A stretch of 33,105 nt of DNA from the NCBI GenBank assembly GCA_934232895.1, contig CAKQGH010000010.1:1-33105 (forward strand). Direction: 5' to 3'. Positions 16,159 to 26,000 of this stretch are shown here, piece after piece. The stretch's first letter is position 1. The number at the start of each line of letters is the position of its first letter. The notes beneath the pieces were generated by a model. That model was not told the DNA's origin. It saw only the letters and a program-made list of their open reading frames with translations, and searched no databases. The position numbers were made by a program, and so were the translations under genes. The stretch comes from an uncultured Alphaproteobacteria bacterium (GTDB taxonomy: Bacteria; Pseudomonadota; Alphaproteobacteria; Rs-D84).

Positions 16159-17001
16159 ATGACCCAGGTACACGCATTGGCCAGTAATGTAAATCTTGAA
16201 TCTGTAATAACATCGTTGGGACAAACCGCGGTTCATTTTGCAATAAAATTGACCATGTCTGTGTTTGTGTTGGTGTTTGGTCTGTGGGTGGCGGGGCGCA
16301 TTGCAAATTCGATAAAGCGCGCCATGGTGCGGCGAAATTTGGATGCATCGCTGCGCAGTTTTATCGGGTCGTTTGTGAACATTATTTTGCGCATATTGGT
16401 GATAATTATATCGCTGACCACCGTTGGGGTACAAATGACATCCATTGTGGCGGTGTTGGGGGCCAGTGCATTGGCGGTGGGTATGGCACTGTCGGGCACA
16501 ATGCAGAATTTCGCCGGCGGTATAATTATATTATTTTTGAAACCATTTCGTGTGGGGGACACAATTGTGAATGCCACCGGTGTGCGCGGCACTGTAAAGA
16601 AAATAAAAATGTTTACCACCGAAATACACACCGCCGATAACCAGGTTGTATTTTTACCAAACGGCGCATTGGCAAATGGTGAAATTACGAATTTATCATC
16701 CGATACATTGCGTCGCGGCGAATTGACTGTTGACGTCGCGTATGGCACAAAAATATCAATGGCGCGTCGTGCAATATTGGATATTTTGGTGCGTGACCCC
16801 CGTGTGGCGGCAACACCCGAACCAACGGTTGTTGTTGGCGATTTGGGCACAAATGCAATTACATTGACGGTGCGATATTGGGCGGCATATTCGGATTTGT
16901 CGTCTGTTGGCACAGATGCGTTGGAACAGATTTATAACGAATTGCCCAAACGCAAAATCAAATTCCCATCACAACAAATGGATGTTCGTATACGGAAATA
17001 G
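16159..17001 (+). CDS. mscS: MscS-family small-conductance mechanosensitive channel
   Basis: A 280-residue inner-membrane protein that opens under membrane tension and releases solutes during hypo-osmotic shock. Three hydrophobic helices are visible (about 28-48, 65-85 and 90-115). The pore helix carries the Ala/Gly-rich pattern ASALAVGMALSGTMQNFAGG, followed by the family block KPFRVGDTI. The beta domain has G.V..I....T.I.T.DN..V..PN, then N..S. Length and order match the small E. coli-type MscS. ATG 16159 has an AGGAAT site; an intrinsic terminator upstream separates it from the Cys-rich genes, and no promoter is evident in the short gap. Confidence 0.96.
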   Translation: MTQVHALASNVNLESVITSLGQTAVHFAIKLTMSVFVLVFGLWVAGRIANSIKRAMVRRNLDASLRSFIGSFVNIILRILVIIISLTTVGVQMTSIVAVLGASALAVGMALSGTMQNFAGGIIILFLKPFRVGDTIVNATGVRGTVKKIKMFTTEIHTADNQVVFLPNGALANGEITNLSSDTLRRGELTVDVAYGTKISMARRAILDILVRDPRVAATPEPTVVVGDLGTNAITLTVRYWAAYSDLSSVGTDALEQIYNELPKRKIKFPSQQMDVRIRK

Positions 17002-17018
17002 GGGCGGGGGTTAAAAAA

Positions 17019-19625
17019 TTATCCGCCACATTTCTCTTTGGCTTTTTCATCTATGAACGCTTCACGACTGTCGCGTTCAATAAATAAATCGCCTTTTTTG
17101 TACAGTGACCAACACGCCTCGGGGACACAATCCTTGTTTGCGTCGCCGACATGGCATGTATAGGCCGTGCCATTGCAATCACCGGTTTTCTCGGTTGTGT
17201 TTTTCTCGTTCAACTTTGCATTGTATTCCGTCAATGATCGTTCTTGGTTCACGGCCAATATTTCCTTGTATCTGGAATCGTTTTTATAACTAAATGAATA
17301 CTGTGATTGTATCTTTACCTTGCATTCTTCGTAATCGTCAATCTTGGTGTTTTTTGCGGTTTTATTTGTTGCCGTTTGTTGTGTGTTTTTTGCAACACAT
17401 TTCCCGTTGACCAGGCTTTCGTTTTTGCCACATTGGGCAATACACTGGTTCCCGTTTTGTTTATATCCGGTCGCACATTTTGTAATTGTGCATGTCATGC
17501 GGCGGCCACTTTGTTTCCACACGGCGGTGTCTACATTGTCGGGATTCTCGGGCGTGCACGGCGTGCCAGCCTGTTTTTCGTTGGATGTTGTTTTTTCGGG
17601 TTGGGATTTCTGCTCGGTCCCTTTATCATTTTTATTTTTCTGTTCTGCGGTTGTCTTTGCCTTCTTTGATTCCTGTTTGACGGTGCGTGCCGCGGATTCG
17701 GCATCATTGGCGGCCTTTTTCGCGGCCGTTATGTCGTTGTTACTTTTTGCAGTTTCCGCCGCCGATGCAGCATTTGTTGCATTGACCGCGGCCGCGGCGG
17801 CATTGTCCAAATGAACTTTAACTTTTGCGGCCAAGGCGTCGTCCGTAATTGCTTTATATACGGTGTCAATCTCTTTTAATTCGTCTTCTGCTTCTTTGGC
17901 GGCATTCGTTGCCTTGGTGACCCATGTGTCGATTTTCGTATTGTCTGTGGCATCCGTACTGGATTTTTGCGCCTTGCATTTATTCAGTGTGGTGTTGACA
18001 TTATATCCGTCGTCGCATGCGGTAATTTTACACGCCAATTTTTTGCCAACTTTTTTCTTTTGCCATTCGGCGGCCTTTACATGCTCGGTATTTTTCAGGC
18101 TTGATTTGCAATCTGTACCAACGCGCGCTGTATCCGATTCAACCTCGGGTGCGGGTGTTTTGTCGGCGTCCTCAATATCGTCGGCGTCGTCCGTTGCATC
18201 GGAATTTTGGTTTTTATATTTGTTTTTTATTTCGTCGACTTTGTTTTTATTCTTGGAATTTATGGCCAAATCGGCGGCAATCGTTGTCACGGCACCAACG
18301 CCCGCGGTGATTGCACCCGTCTTTAATTTCTTGGCCGTTTCGGATTTTTGTTCCGCAATTTGTTTTGCGTCGTCACTGGTTTCATCACTCAATGCGCGTG
18401 CCAACGATGCATACGCACCACCCGTTTTACCAATTGCCGCATTGTCATACAGCCCCGTTTCCGCCGCATCTATTATTGTCTCAGATTCTATCCCCGGGGC
18501 CAGACCCAATGATTCTTTGCGAACCTTTAAATCCGCCGCCAGTGTTTTGTATTCGTTGACCAGTGTAAATAAATCATTCCCACCGGGCAATTCAACATCG
18601 GTTTGACCACCGGTAATGTTCATACCCGTGCCATAATCGCATTTGAATGTGGCCAGGTACGCCGCCATATCGCGTTGTGCGGCATCGTCGGCGTTCTGTT
18701 CGGCCAATGCCGATGCGGCCATTTGTGTGCCGATACCGACCGAGCCAATACCAGCCGCGCCCAATAATTTGTTTTCGGCGGATTGTTCCTTGTCCCGCAT
18801 TGCCTGGGCATTGTCACGTAATTCGGATAATTCTTCGTCACTGACGCGTTCGATTTTTTTGTCAGTGGATTTGTCGGCGTCGGTTTCCTGGGGTGTATCC
18901 GCTTTACTCTCTGTATCCTCTTTTTTCACAACCGCAACACATGATTTGCCATCGCGGCTGGTTTCATATCCGTCGGCACATGCGGTTGGTTGACATTTGC
19001 CGCGCTTTAATTCGCCGGCGGTTGCATTTTCCAATGTGGCCAATTGTTCCGCACTGCATTCGCCGTCACTGCGAATACATTTGCCATTGTCAACAATATA
19101 TCCGCGTTTGCAACTCTTGATAACACAGTCCAATTTTTTTGTTTTGGTGTCCCAATTGTACTTTGCGGTTTTGGCATTCGCGTCACCAGATTCACATTTG
19201 GTGTTGTCTTTATCAATGCATTCGTCTTTCTTGGTATCCCATTCGTATCGTGGCGCAATACAGTTTATTTTGTTAAATTTGTCTGTTTTTTCGCATTTGT
19301 TTGCGTCTTTGTCCAGTTTGTACCCATCAACGCATTCAGTTATAACGCAGACCAATTTCCCATTTTTGTTTTCCCATTTGGCGGTTTCTTTGCCAGCTGG
19401 GTTAGTGGTTGGTACGCAATAGTCGCCGGCCTTGGCCTTGACCTCGATCAATTCTAATTTATCGGGGGCGGCGGCCGTTGGTTTTGCAACAACATCCAAT
19501 GCCACGGCGTCTGATTTTAATTCGTTTTGGTTGGCAATCAGTGGGTTTATTTCGGCGAACGGTGCCCCGGCGGCACGTGCCATGGAAAGGAACACAACGA
19601 AAATTCCGGTTAAAAATTTTATCAC
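17019..19625 (-). CDS. Exported protein with five C..W..C.I..C..GY..C modules
   Basis: An 868-residue protein with signal peptide 1-20. Five copies of a cysteine module of about 40-60 residues lie near 70-111, 122-183, 190-229, 506-550 and 690-743. The best copies read C..., a Trp, G/K.L.C.I..C..GY, then a closing C. Between them are two Gly/Ala-rich hydrophobic segments (LLGAAGIGSVGIG near 288-299 and TGAITAGVGAVTTIAADLAI near 436-455) and an Ala-rich heptad-like region (about 595-665) that should be helical. Modules resemble small disulfide knots of the EGF/TIL kind, but I cannot assign a known domain. Translation begins at GTG 19625, overlapping the stop of the upstream gene as GTGA. It is the last gene of a three-gene operon, only 17 nt from the oppositely oriented mscS, with no clear terminator. 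Confidence 0.9.
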   Translation of the reverse strand: MIKFLTGIFVVFLSMARAAGAPFAEINPLIANQNELKSDAVALDVVAKPTAAAPDKLELIEVKAKAGDYCVPTTNPAGKETAKWENKNGKLVCVITECVDGYKLDKDANKCEKTDKFNKINCIAPRYEWDTKKDECIDKDNTKCESGDANAKTAKYNWDTKTKKLDCVIKSCKRGYIVDNGKCIRSDGECSAEQLATLENATAGELKRGKCQPTACADGYETSRDGKSCVAVVKKEDTESKADTPQETDADKSTDKKIERVSDEELSELRDNAQAMRDKEQSAENKLLGAAGIGSVGIGTQMAASALAEQNADDAAQRDMAAYLATFKCDYGTGMNITGGQTDVELPGGNDLFTLVNEYKTLAADLKVRKESLGLAPGIESETIIDAAETGLYDNAAIGKTGGAYASLARALSDETSDDAKQIAEQKSETAKKLKTGAITAGVGAVTTIAADLAINSKNKNKVDEIKNKYKNQNSDATDDADDIEDADKTPAPEVESDTARVGTDCKSSLKNTEHVKAAEWQKKKVGKKLACKITACDDGYNVNTTLNKCKAQKSSTDATDNTKIDTWVTKATNAAKEAEDELKEIDTVYKAITDDALAAKVKVHLDNAAAAAVNATNAASAAETAKSNNDITAAKKAANDAESAARTVKQESKKAKTTAEQKNKNDKGTEQKSQPEKTTSNEKQAGTPCTPENPDNVDTAVWKQSGRRMTCTITKCATGYKQNGNQCIAQCGKNESLVNGKCVAKNTQQTATNKTAKNTKIDDYEECKVKIQSQYSFSYKNDSRYKEILAVNQERSLTEYNAKLNEKNTTEKTGDCNGTAYTCHVGDANKDCVPEACWSLYKKGDLFIERDSREAFIDEKAKEKCGG

Positions 19626-21265
19626 TTTGTCGCGTCTGATAATGTTAAATTCGTTTTCGTGGGTGTTTTGGAACCCGTTGATGTTGTGGTTGGCATGGGC
19701 AATTTGCGTTCGCCTACAACTGCCTTGGCGGCGGCCTCTATCCCAAATTGTTTTTTGGGGGCTTCTATCTTTGGGGTCTCTATATGGCGGGTGGTGTCTG
19801 TTTTTTCCTTGGTTGTTGCATCGGTCGTGCCTGGGGTGCTGGCATTGGTGGCGCCTTTATCATCTGTGTTGGGCGCTTTTGCGGGCTCTTTACCGGCGTC
19901 GCCATCATCGCCTGCGTCGCCAGATTTCCTGACCAATTGATTTTCGGTTTTGTCTGCCTTGTCCGCCGCGTCGGCTGCGGCATTTTGCTTTTCTGCCTTT
20001 TTCACGGCGTTTTCGGCCTTTTTAGTATCAATCGCACGGCTAATTGCGCCGGATGTAATTGCGCCCGCCGCCACACCAACGCCGGCCCCCATCAGACCCG
20101 ATGTGGCCGATTTCTGTTCGCGGGTCGCGCGATATGCGTTTTCTTTGAATGTGGTGACATCAATGCCAAACCAGTTTTGTGTGCAATCAAATGTTGCGCC
20201 GGCATACGCTTTTTTCGATGCGTATGGTATATCTGATGATGTGCCGGCCCAGAAATTAACCGTGTAAACACATGTGAAACTGCGTTCGTCAAACGACGCA
20301 CCTAAACGGTGACATACTTCGGCCATTTTGTCGCGGATGTCATACAAACGTTGTTCGTCTTTTTTGACCTGAACCTCGGCATCCTGGCGCAGGGTGCCGA
20401 AAACCTCCATCGTGCGGGCGGCCAGACCACTGTCTGATTCAGTGCAATTTTTTGCAATGGTTGCGCATTTGCTGATGGCGTTGTCACCCGCGGTTTTGCC
20501 CAAGCATTTGGAGTATGTGTCGCCACATTCGGTCAAAATGCAATCGTTGTATCGGTTCCCGCAATCCAGCACGAGATTATATGACGCCAGGCGCGCGTTC
20601 ATATCACGGTCGGCCCGAATTTCGGTTGTGAATAATTGATATTCGTGGCCTGTGCATGTCGTGTCGCGACGGCAAGTATCCAATTTCATACCAAATGTGG
20701 TGTCGTCGTCACCACTGCATTTCGTAAAATCGGTGCCACATTTGCTTTGCATACATGCGCGCAGTCCATCGTCACATGCGTTTTTCCCGCTGGCAATTGA
20801 TTTCGCCGTGGCGGCCGCCGCGGTTGCGGTTGCATCGGCGGCATCCAATGCCGCACGTTGGCGCCGTATCATTTCGGCCAAATTATTGTCATTTGCCGCG
20901 GTGTTTGTGACGCTGGCCGATTGCAGCGATGCATCAAATTGATTGGCCTTGTTTTCAATAATAACGGGCTCTGGCTCTGGCGTTGCGACAACGACCGGTT
21001 TTTCCGCAACCGCGGGTTGCGTGACGGCAACGGCGGGCGCGGGTTCGGCGGCAACCGATGTGGCGGCCGTGGCGGTTGATGCGGTTGTTTGTGCGGCCTT
21101 GATTGCGGCGGCATTACTGGTGCGGGCAGGCGCCGCGCGTGATGCGGTGCCGCGTTGAACCACCGCGGCCGATGCCGATGCACATACAAATGCACACAGC
21201 GCAGATACGGCCGTGCCGCGCATAAAACTGTTAAAATTTTTGTTCAGTTTTGTCATTCGCACCAT
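19622..21265 (-). CDS. Exported Cys-rich protein with C-x6-C modules
   Basis: About 547 residues. Signal peptide ends around SASA, followed by an Ala/Pro/Thr-rich spacer with repeated AxPxVxxxP text. Two quartet modules C-x6-C-x4-C-x6-C follow: CDDGLRACMQSKC with CGTDFTKC, and CGNRYNDCILTEC with CGDTYSKC. Then come single cysteine pairs, a Gly/Ala-rich hydrophobic segment (GLMGAGVGVAAGAITSGAIS) and a long charged, disordered tail. The segment MGAGVGVAAGAI closely resembles the ones in its operon neighbour and in the 744-residue protein. Start choice: ATG 21265 shares a base with the preceding stop (TGATG), classic coupling; GTG 21268 and ATG 21256 are alternatives. Middle gene of the operon 22137-17019. 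Confidence 0.88.
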   Translation of the reverse strand: MVRMTKLNKNFNSFMRGTAVSALCAFVCASASAAVVQRGTASRAAPARTSNAAAIKAAQTTASTATAATSVAAEPAPAVAVTQPAVAEKPVVVATPEPEPVIIENKANQFDASLQSASVTNTAANDNNLAEMIRRQRAALDAADATATAAAATAKSIASGKNACDDGLRACMQSKCGTDFTKCSGDDDTTFGMKLDTCRRDTTCTGHEYQLFTTEIRADRDMNARLASYNLVLDCGNRYNDCILTECGDTYSKCLGKTAGDNAISKCATIAKNCTESDSGLAARTMEVFGTLRQDAEVQVKKDEQRLYDIRDKMAEVCHRLGASFDERSFTCVYTVNFWAGTSSDIPYASKKAYAGATFDCTQNWFGIDVTTFKENAYRATREQKSATSGLMGAGVGVAAGAITSGAISRAIDTKKAENAVKKAEKQNAAADAADKADKTENQLVRKSGDAGDDGDAGKEPAKAPNTDDKGATNASTPGTTDATTKEKTDTTRHIETPKIEAPKKQFGIEAAAKAVVGERKLPMPTTTSTGSKTPTKTNLTLSDATK

Positions 21266-22137
21266 CACTTTAATAAATTACACGCCACATCGTAAAATTT
21301 GCACAATGCATTCGCCATAGTCTTTTCAGATTCAAACCCGGCCGCGCATTTGTTTGGCATACTGCGTTCGCATACAATATCCATACATGCGGTGCGCCCC
21401 GCGTTGTCGCGGCATGATGCCTGGGCGGCATTCAATTTAGATTCACGCGCCGATTGATATGCCGCAACAATCCCGGCCAGCGCATTGTCGGCGTTTTTAA
21501 TTGCGTTGTCGCGCGATGCAATCAATGTTGTGCGGATGTCAGATGTGTATTCGTCGCATCCGGTGGCATCAACACTGCACGCGGCAAAGAATTTATTAAA
21601 TTCGGCGTCGTCACTGCACGCGCGCCAGTCGGCGTTGCATTTTGTGGCGGCAACAATGCATGATGTAATGTCGGTTTGGCATGATGATTTGCTGGCCGGT
21701 TTGGCGGCGGCCGCGCGCAAAGACGCCATTTCGGCGGTTATACCCGCCGCGCGACATGATTGTTCAATCAGTTTGTCATAATTATCGGTCACATCGTCGG
21801 TGGTGCATCCGTCAACGCGCTTCATACATTCGGCGGTTGCCCAAACATAGCGGGCACCCGGCTCGGTGGGGGCCTTTTTTAATTCCTTGGCCGTCAGGGT
21901 ATATTTTGCCGATGCGCCGACCGAAACACTGCGCATTTCGGATGTGGCCTCGGCCACGCCGGCACCAGATGTGCCGCAATATTGGCACCGCGCCGCCGGA
22001 TTAGACGACATATTTATCGCGCATACGGAATCCAAGCAACGCGTCAAATTCGCAATTGAACATTTTGTCGCCGCGTGCGCACCGCCGGAAAGCAGGGCGA
22101 AACCCGTGACCATAAAAAATAAGGTATTTTTTTTCAT
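21265..22137 (-). CDS. Exported Cys-rich protein, first gene of three-gene operon
   Basis: A 290-residue protein with signal peptide 1-22 (ending GAHA) and about 20 cysteines. It opens with CSIANLTRCLDSVC and CQYC, has a perfect quartet module C-x6-C-x6-C-x6-C (CQTDITSC, IVAATKC, NADWRAC), and near the end CMDIVC again. It may represent the minimal form of the family: signal peptide, CxxC-containing head, one module, no spacer and no hydrophobic Gly segment. The promoter TTGGCA-18-TATAAT and a GAGAG ribosome-binding site lie upstream. Its stop overlaps the start of the next gene, so the three proteins are probably made together. Confidence 0.9.
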   Translation of the reverse strand: MKKNTLFFMVTGFALLSGGAHAATKCSIANLTRCLDSVCAINMSSNPAARCQYCGTSGAGVAEATSEMRSVSVGASAKYTLTAKELKKAPTEPGARYVWATAECMKRVDGCTTDDVTDNYDKLIEQSCRAAGITAEMASLRAAAAKPASKSSCQTDITSCIVAATKCNADWRACSDDAEFNKFFAACSVDATGCDEYTSDIRTTLIASRDNAIKNADNALAGIVAAYQSARESKLNAAQASCRDNAGRTACMDIVCERSMPNKCAAGFESEKTMANALCKFYDVACNLLK

Positions 22138-22152
22138 TTCTCTCTTGGCTCG

Positions 22153-22182
22153 ATTATATCAAAAAATGACGCCCCGTGCCAA
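22153..22182 (-). promoter_or_regulatory. Promoter of the three-gene Cys-rich operon
   Basis: On the minus strand TTGGCA (22182-22177), 18 bp, TATAAT (22158-22153), 16 bp before ATG 22137, giving a short leader. Confidence 0.7.
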
Positions 22183-22231
22183 GTGAAAAAGACAATATAA
22201 TATATGTGTAATAAAAAAATCATTTTAATAC

Positions 22232-22260
22232 TTGACAAAACAAATATTTTGTCCTATATT
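22232..22260 (+). promoter_or_regulatory. Consensus promoter with internal dyad, lipoprotein-like gene
   Basis: TTGACA (22232-22237), 17 bp, TATATT (22255-22260). A perfect inverted repeat GACAAAA (22234-22240) / TTTTGTC (22247-22253) sits over the -35 and spacer, a good position for a repressor. Confidence 0.8.
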
Positions 22261-22289
22261 TTTATCATCAGAACAAAAAAGGAGCAGAA

Positions 22290-22964
22290 ATGGCTAATAT
22301 GACAAGATTAAACAAGGGATTATTGATTGGGGGTGGCGCGACCGCTATTGCACTGATTGTGCTGGCTAGTTGTTTGGGCCATAAAGCCAGTAAGTCAAAT
22401 GCTGACGCTGAACAGACCAAGCAAGAATTAAACGACGCGGCGAATATCATTAAAATCAACGCGGCGCGTATGGACAGTTTGTACAACGCAAATCGTGAAT
22501 TGGGCATTGAAAACAAAATTCAGGCGGATTCAATTATCGTTCTGAATGATTCTATTGATGTTTTGAACGATTCGTTGGCATCGTCGGCGAAAAAATTGGC
22601 CGATTGTAAAAATGGCAAACGCGTGAAAAACTGTGGCTGCAAAAAAGGCAATAAAAAGGCAAAACCGGTTGTTCGTGAACAGGTTATTGTACGCGACACT
22701 GTTTTGGTTCAGCCTGTCGAAGCACCAGTGCCCGTGACACCAAATGGGTATAAAAATATCGTTATTATGGAAGACAGCACCACAAACAGCGGCGATATGA
22801 TTATATCAATGGGTGCGGAAAACGAAATCCATTTGAAACCGGGTGCCAACAATTCGGGTAAAATTATTATCGGTGGACAAACTGCGCCGGTTGCAAATCC
22901 GAATGTCAAGGCGTCTGCTGGCGCGTATTACTATGTTGTTGAAACACGCACCAAAACCCGCTAA
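22290..22964 (+). CDS. Membrane-anchored coiled-coil protein, possible lipoprotein
   Basis: A 224-residue protein. Residues 9-28 are hydrophobic and end in LASC, which fits a lipobox, so Cys28 may be lipidated; otherwise the segment is an uncleaved anchor. A heptad-like helical region follows (about 35-110, with regular N/D-S-I/L repeats such as DSIIVLNDSIDVLNDSL), then KNCGCKKGNKKAK, a linker with prolines, and a C-terminal part predicted beta-rich (NIVIMEDS, GKIIIGG). I do not recognise it. It has a consensus promoter, AAGGAG site and a strong terminator: a monocistronic, well-expressed gene, possibly under control of the promoter dyad. Confidence 0.85.
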   Translation: MANMTRLNKGLLIGGGATAIALIVLASCLGHKASKSNADAEQTKQELNDAANIIKINAARMDSLYNANRELGIENKIQADSIIVLNDSIDVLNDSLASSAKKLADCKNGKRVKNCGCKKGNKKAKPVVREQVIVRDTVLVQPVEAPVPVTPNGYKNIVIMEDSTTNSGDMIISMGAENEIHLKPGANNSGKIIIGGQTAPVANPNVKASAGAYYYVVETRTKTR

Positions 22965-22986
22965 TTTATACGGTTGTATTTAACAG

Positions 22987-23015
22987 GTCCGCATCAATTG
23001 ATGCGGACTTTTTTT
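22987..23015 (+). terminator. Terminator after the lipoprotein-like gene
   Basis: Perfect 11-bp palindrome GTCCGCATCAA/TTGATGCGGAC followed by seven T. Confidence 0.93.
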
Positions 23016-23017
23016 AC

Positions 23018-23047
23018 TAGACATATAATTTTAATCTGTGCTATGGT
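23018..23047 (+). promoter_or_regulatory. Possible promoter of the pseudo-subtilase autotransporter
   Basis: TAGACA (23018-23023), 18 bp, TATGGT (23042-23047), 22 bp before ATG 23070. Confidence 0.45.
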
Positions 23048-23069
23048 ATCCGTACAGAGAGAAATTGAT

Positions 23070-26000
23070 ATGAAATACATCAGAATTTTACTGCTTTCAT
23101 TATTCATGATGCCATTTGCGGCGCGCGCGGCTTCGTCGGAATTTATGGTCGCGGCACAATTGTTGTCGGCGGCAAAAAATGCCGATATTCAACAGGTACA
23201 ATTATTGATAAACAATGGTGCCGATGTAAACTTTGTGGATTCCACAGGTATGTCTATCGTGTGCACGGCGTTGATGAACAATGATGTGCGGGCGGCACAA
23301 ATTTTGCAAATGTATGGTGCCGATGCATCAAAATGTGACCGTCAAATTCGAAATTATAAATCCAAAAACACGACCCGCGGGTCGGGTGGATTGTTCGGTG
23401 GGCTGTCGTCCGCCCAGAGTATGACATTGGCGGCGGCGGGTGCCGCCGTTGTTGTTGGTGGGTTATTGTTATTGACCGATGTGTTGGATCCGGGAAATGA
23501 TAACAGTAATGCCAGCACGGGGGGCAGTCACAACACCGACGACAATACCGGTGGCGAAACATCGGGCGCAACGGCGGCGGGCAAAACCGCGGTTGGACCG
23601 GCGTTTTTCACATCTGATGGCAAGGTAAATTACACCACGGCGGCATACAACACAAATTTGGAAAAATGGAATCCGTCCGTTGGTGGGGTTAACGAATGGG
23701 ATTTTAACTATTTTCGTCTAAAAATTGGTGAAGATGATAACCCAGATAATTATAGGGACGCTGGTGGTATAACGGTCCCGATGCAGAATTATTTGCTGAT
23801 GATGCATGGGTATTCGTCGTTTGCAAACGGGTATTTGGGGCAAACAACTTTCCGTGATACGGCAAACAACCCGCAAAAGGCCTCGTACGAGGGGAAACCT
23901 GTGTTGGTATCGCTGATTACCGAAAATGGTATAAATCCGTCGGGCTCGGCCGACCGGGGCGAGGGGATTGTATACGGTCTGACGGCGGCAACAGATGCAC
24001 AAACGGCGCGCACGGACAAATATTTGAACTATGATAACCCGACCAGTGAAAACAGCACGGTGGTTTTGGGCGCAGAAAAAGGAACTTTTGATTTGTCTGG
24101 TTCGGGTACGGCAATGAATCCATTTGCGTCGGCAAATCAAAGTGCGCTGGCCAAAATCATTGGCGGATGGAATGGCAGTGCACGCAGCACCGGTGATTTA
24201 TACGGTTTTATCCCAAATGGTCAATTGGCGGTATTGCGCACCGGTGGCGGATATAAATGGACCGATGTGTCGGACCCAACATCGGGCACGGTTATGGGGA
24301 CCGTCGCCAAGGGCACGGGCAGTGCCACCGACCAAATGGAAATTGGTGACACAATCACAATTGATGGTAAAACATATAAATTGTCACTGGCAACAACCGG
24401 GACAACCGAAAACAATACGACCATTACGGTTGGCGGGAAAACGTTTAATTTGTCGGCGTCCAGTAAACTGTTGCGCGGCGTATGCACATCGTCGAATGCC
24501 GATGATTGTACCGATGTATCGGATATTGCAATTTATGTTGGAACCGATGGATATTATTATGTGAACACCACGGGCGGCAATCGACCAGACGCTGTGTATG
24601 TTGTAAAAAACAATAATATTTACACACAAAAAGAATACAAGGCCGCCGATATCCAGAATTACAGTGCGATGCTTTTGGCGCGTACACATGGCGGGGCGGC
24701 GATTGCAAATGCGGCGTTGAACCCAAAATCACGTTCGGTGTCGTATCTGACCATGGATGGGTTGAACGTTGCGTTTAATCTGAATTCGGGCACCGATAAA
24801 AAAACGGTATTTGCAAATATGATAAATAAATGCTATGGCGTGGATGAATCCACGGCCGAGGGCGCGGCGGCGAATACATTGTTTGGTATGTATAATACAA
24901 CATTGCCAATTATTGTGAACCCGGCGGGCGAGTTTGAATTTGGATTGGGTGATGGGAAATCACCAACTGTATTGGATGCGACATTTGAAAACTATGCACC
25001 GTTGTTGTATGGTAATAATTTACAGCACATGTTTATGACCGTTGTCGCGGTCAGCCATACCACCGGTACCAGCGCCGCCGACACCATCGATGGCATCAAT
25101 GGGTACGGTAATGGCACGGGCAGTGCGTATGGACCATTATATCTGTCGGCATGGACCGATACGCGTGGTACGGACGATACGACCGATGATGTTATATATA
25201 TGTCGCGTAAATGCGGTGTGGCGGGTTCTGGCACGGGTGGCAGTGGTATTGACCCGTGGTGCTTTGCGGCGGCGGGACCAACAACAGAAATGGCAACGGC
25301 GGCGGCGGCCGGTGCGGTTGCGGCGGTCCAGGGGGCATTCCCATATATGACAAACGATAAATTATTTACTTTGTTGGCATTGACGGCCGATGGGGCATAC
25401 CTGGGGTCAACCGACAGTGGTACCAGCATGACCAAGGCTAACCTGGTTGCGTACCTGCGCGCTATGTACAGTTTGCCACCGGAATATAACGATAAAATCG
25501 GCACGGCGGATGAATATTTGGCCGCGTTCAAGGATGTTTATGGATATGGATTGATAAACCTGGAACGTGCACTGACGCCGAACAAGCAATTGTATTATTA
25601 CAACAGTGGTAAAATCGTTGGCGCGAATGGTAATGCATATTGGCGCGCGGCGTCAAACACCACATTCCGCACATCGTCGGCGTTCAGTCCGCGTATGGCA
25701 ACCATCAGTGCGCCGTTCTTTGATAAACTGGAAAGTGTTGATGGCGAAATGGCAATGCCGCGTATTTGGAAAAACGAATTTGCGGTTGGCGCGCAATCGC
25801 GTCGTGGGTTGTATATGGGCGATGTTTTGGGCGATTTGCGTGTTCGTGATGTTGCGGCGCCGCGTACCCAGATTGGTAATTTGGGATTTTCAATGACCAC
25901 ATCAAACCGCGCGTGGGCCGATAACCTGGGCGGATTGGATACAATGCGTTTTGATTACGACGCGGGAAATTGGAACTTTGCCGCCGGGTACCAGCGCTAT

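Noticed and set aside
17307..18606. Long plus-strand open frames that look membrane-like
   Set aside because: Antisense of the Lys/Ala-rich 868-residue protein, whose codons read as Phe/Leu/Cys on the other strand.
23070..23400. Ankyrin protein as an injected type IV effector
   Set aside because: A Sec signal peptide and C-terminal beta-barrel show type V export instead.
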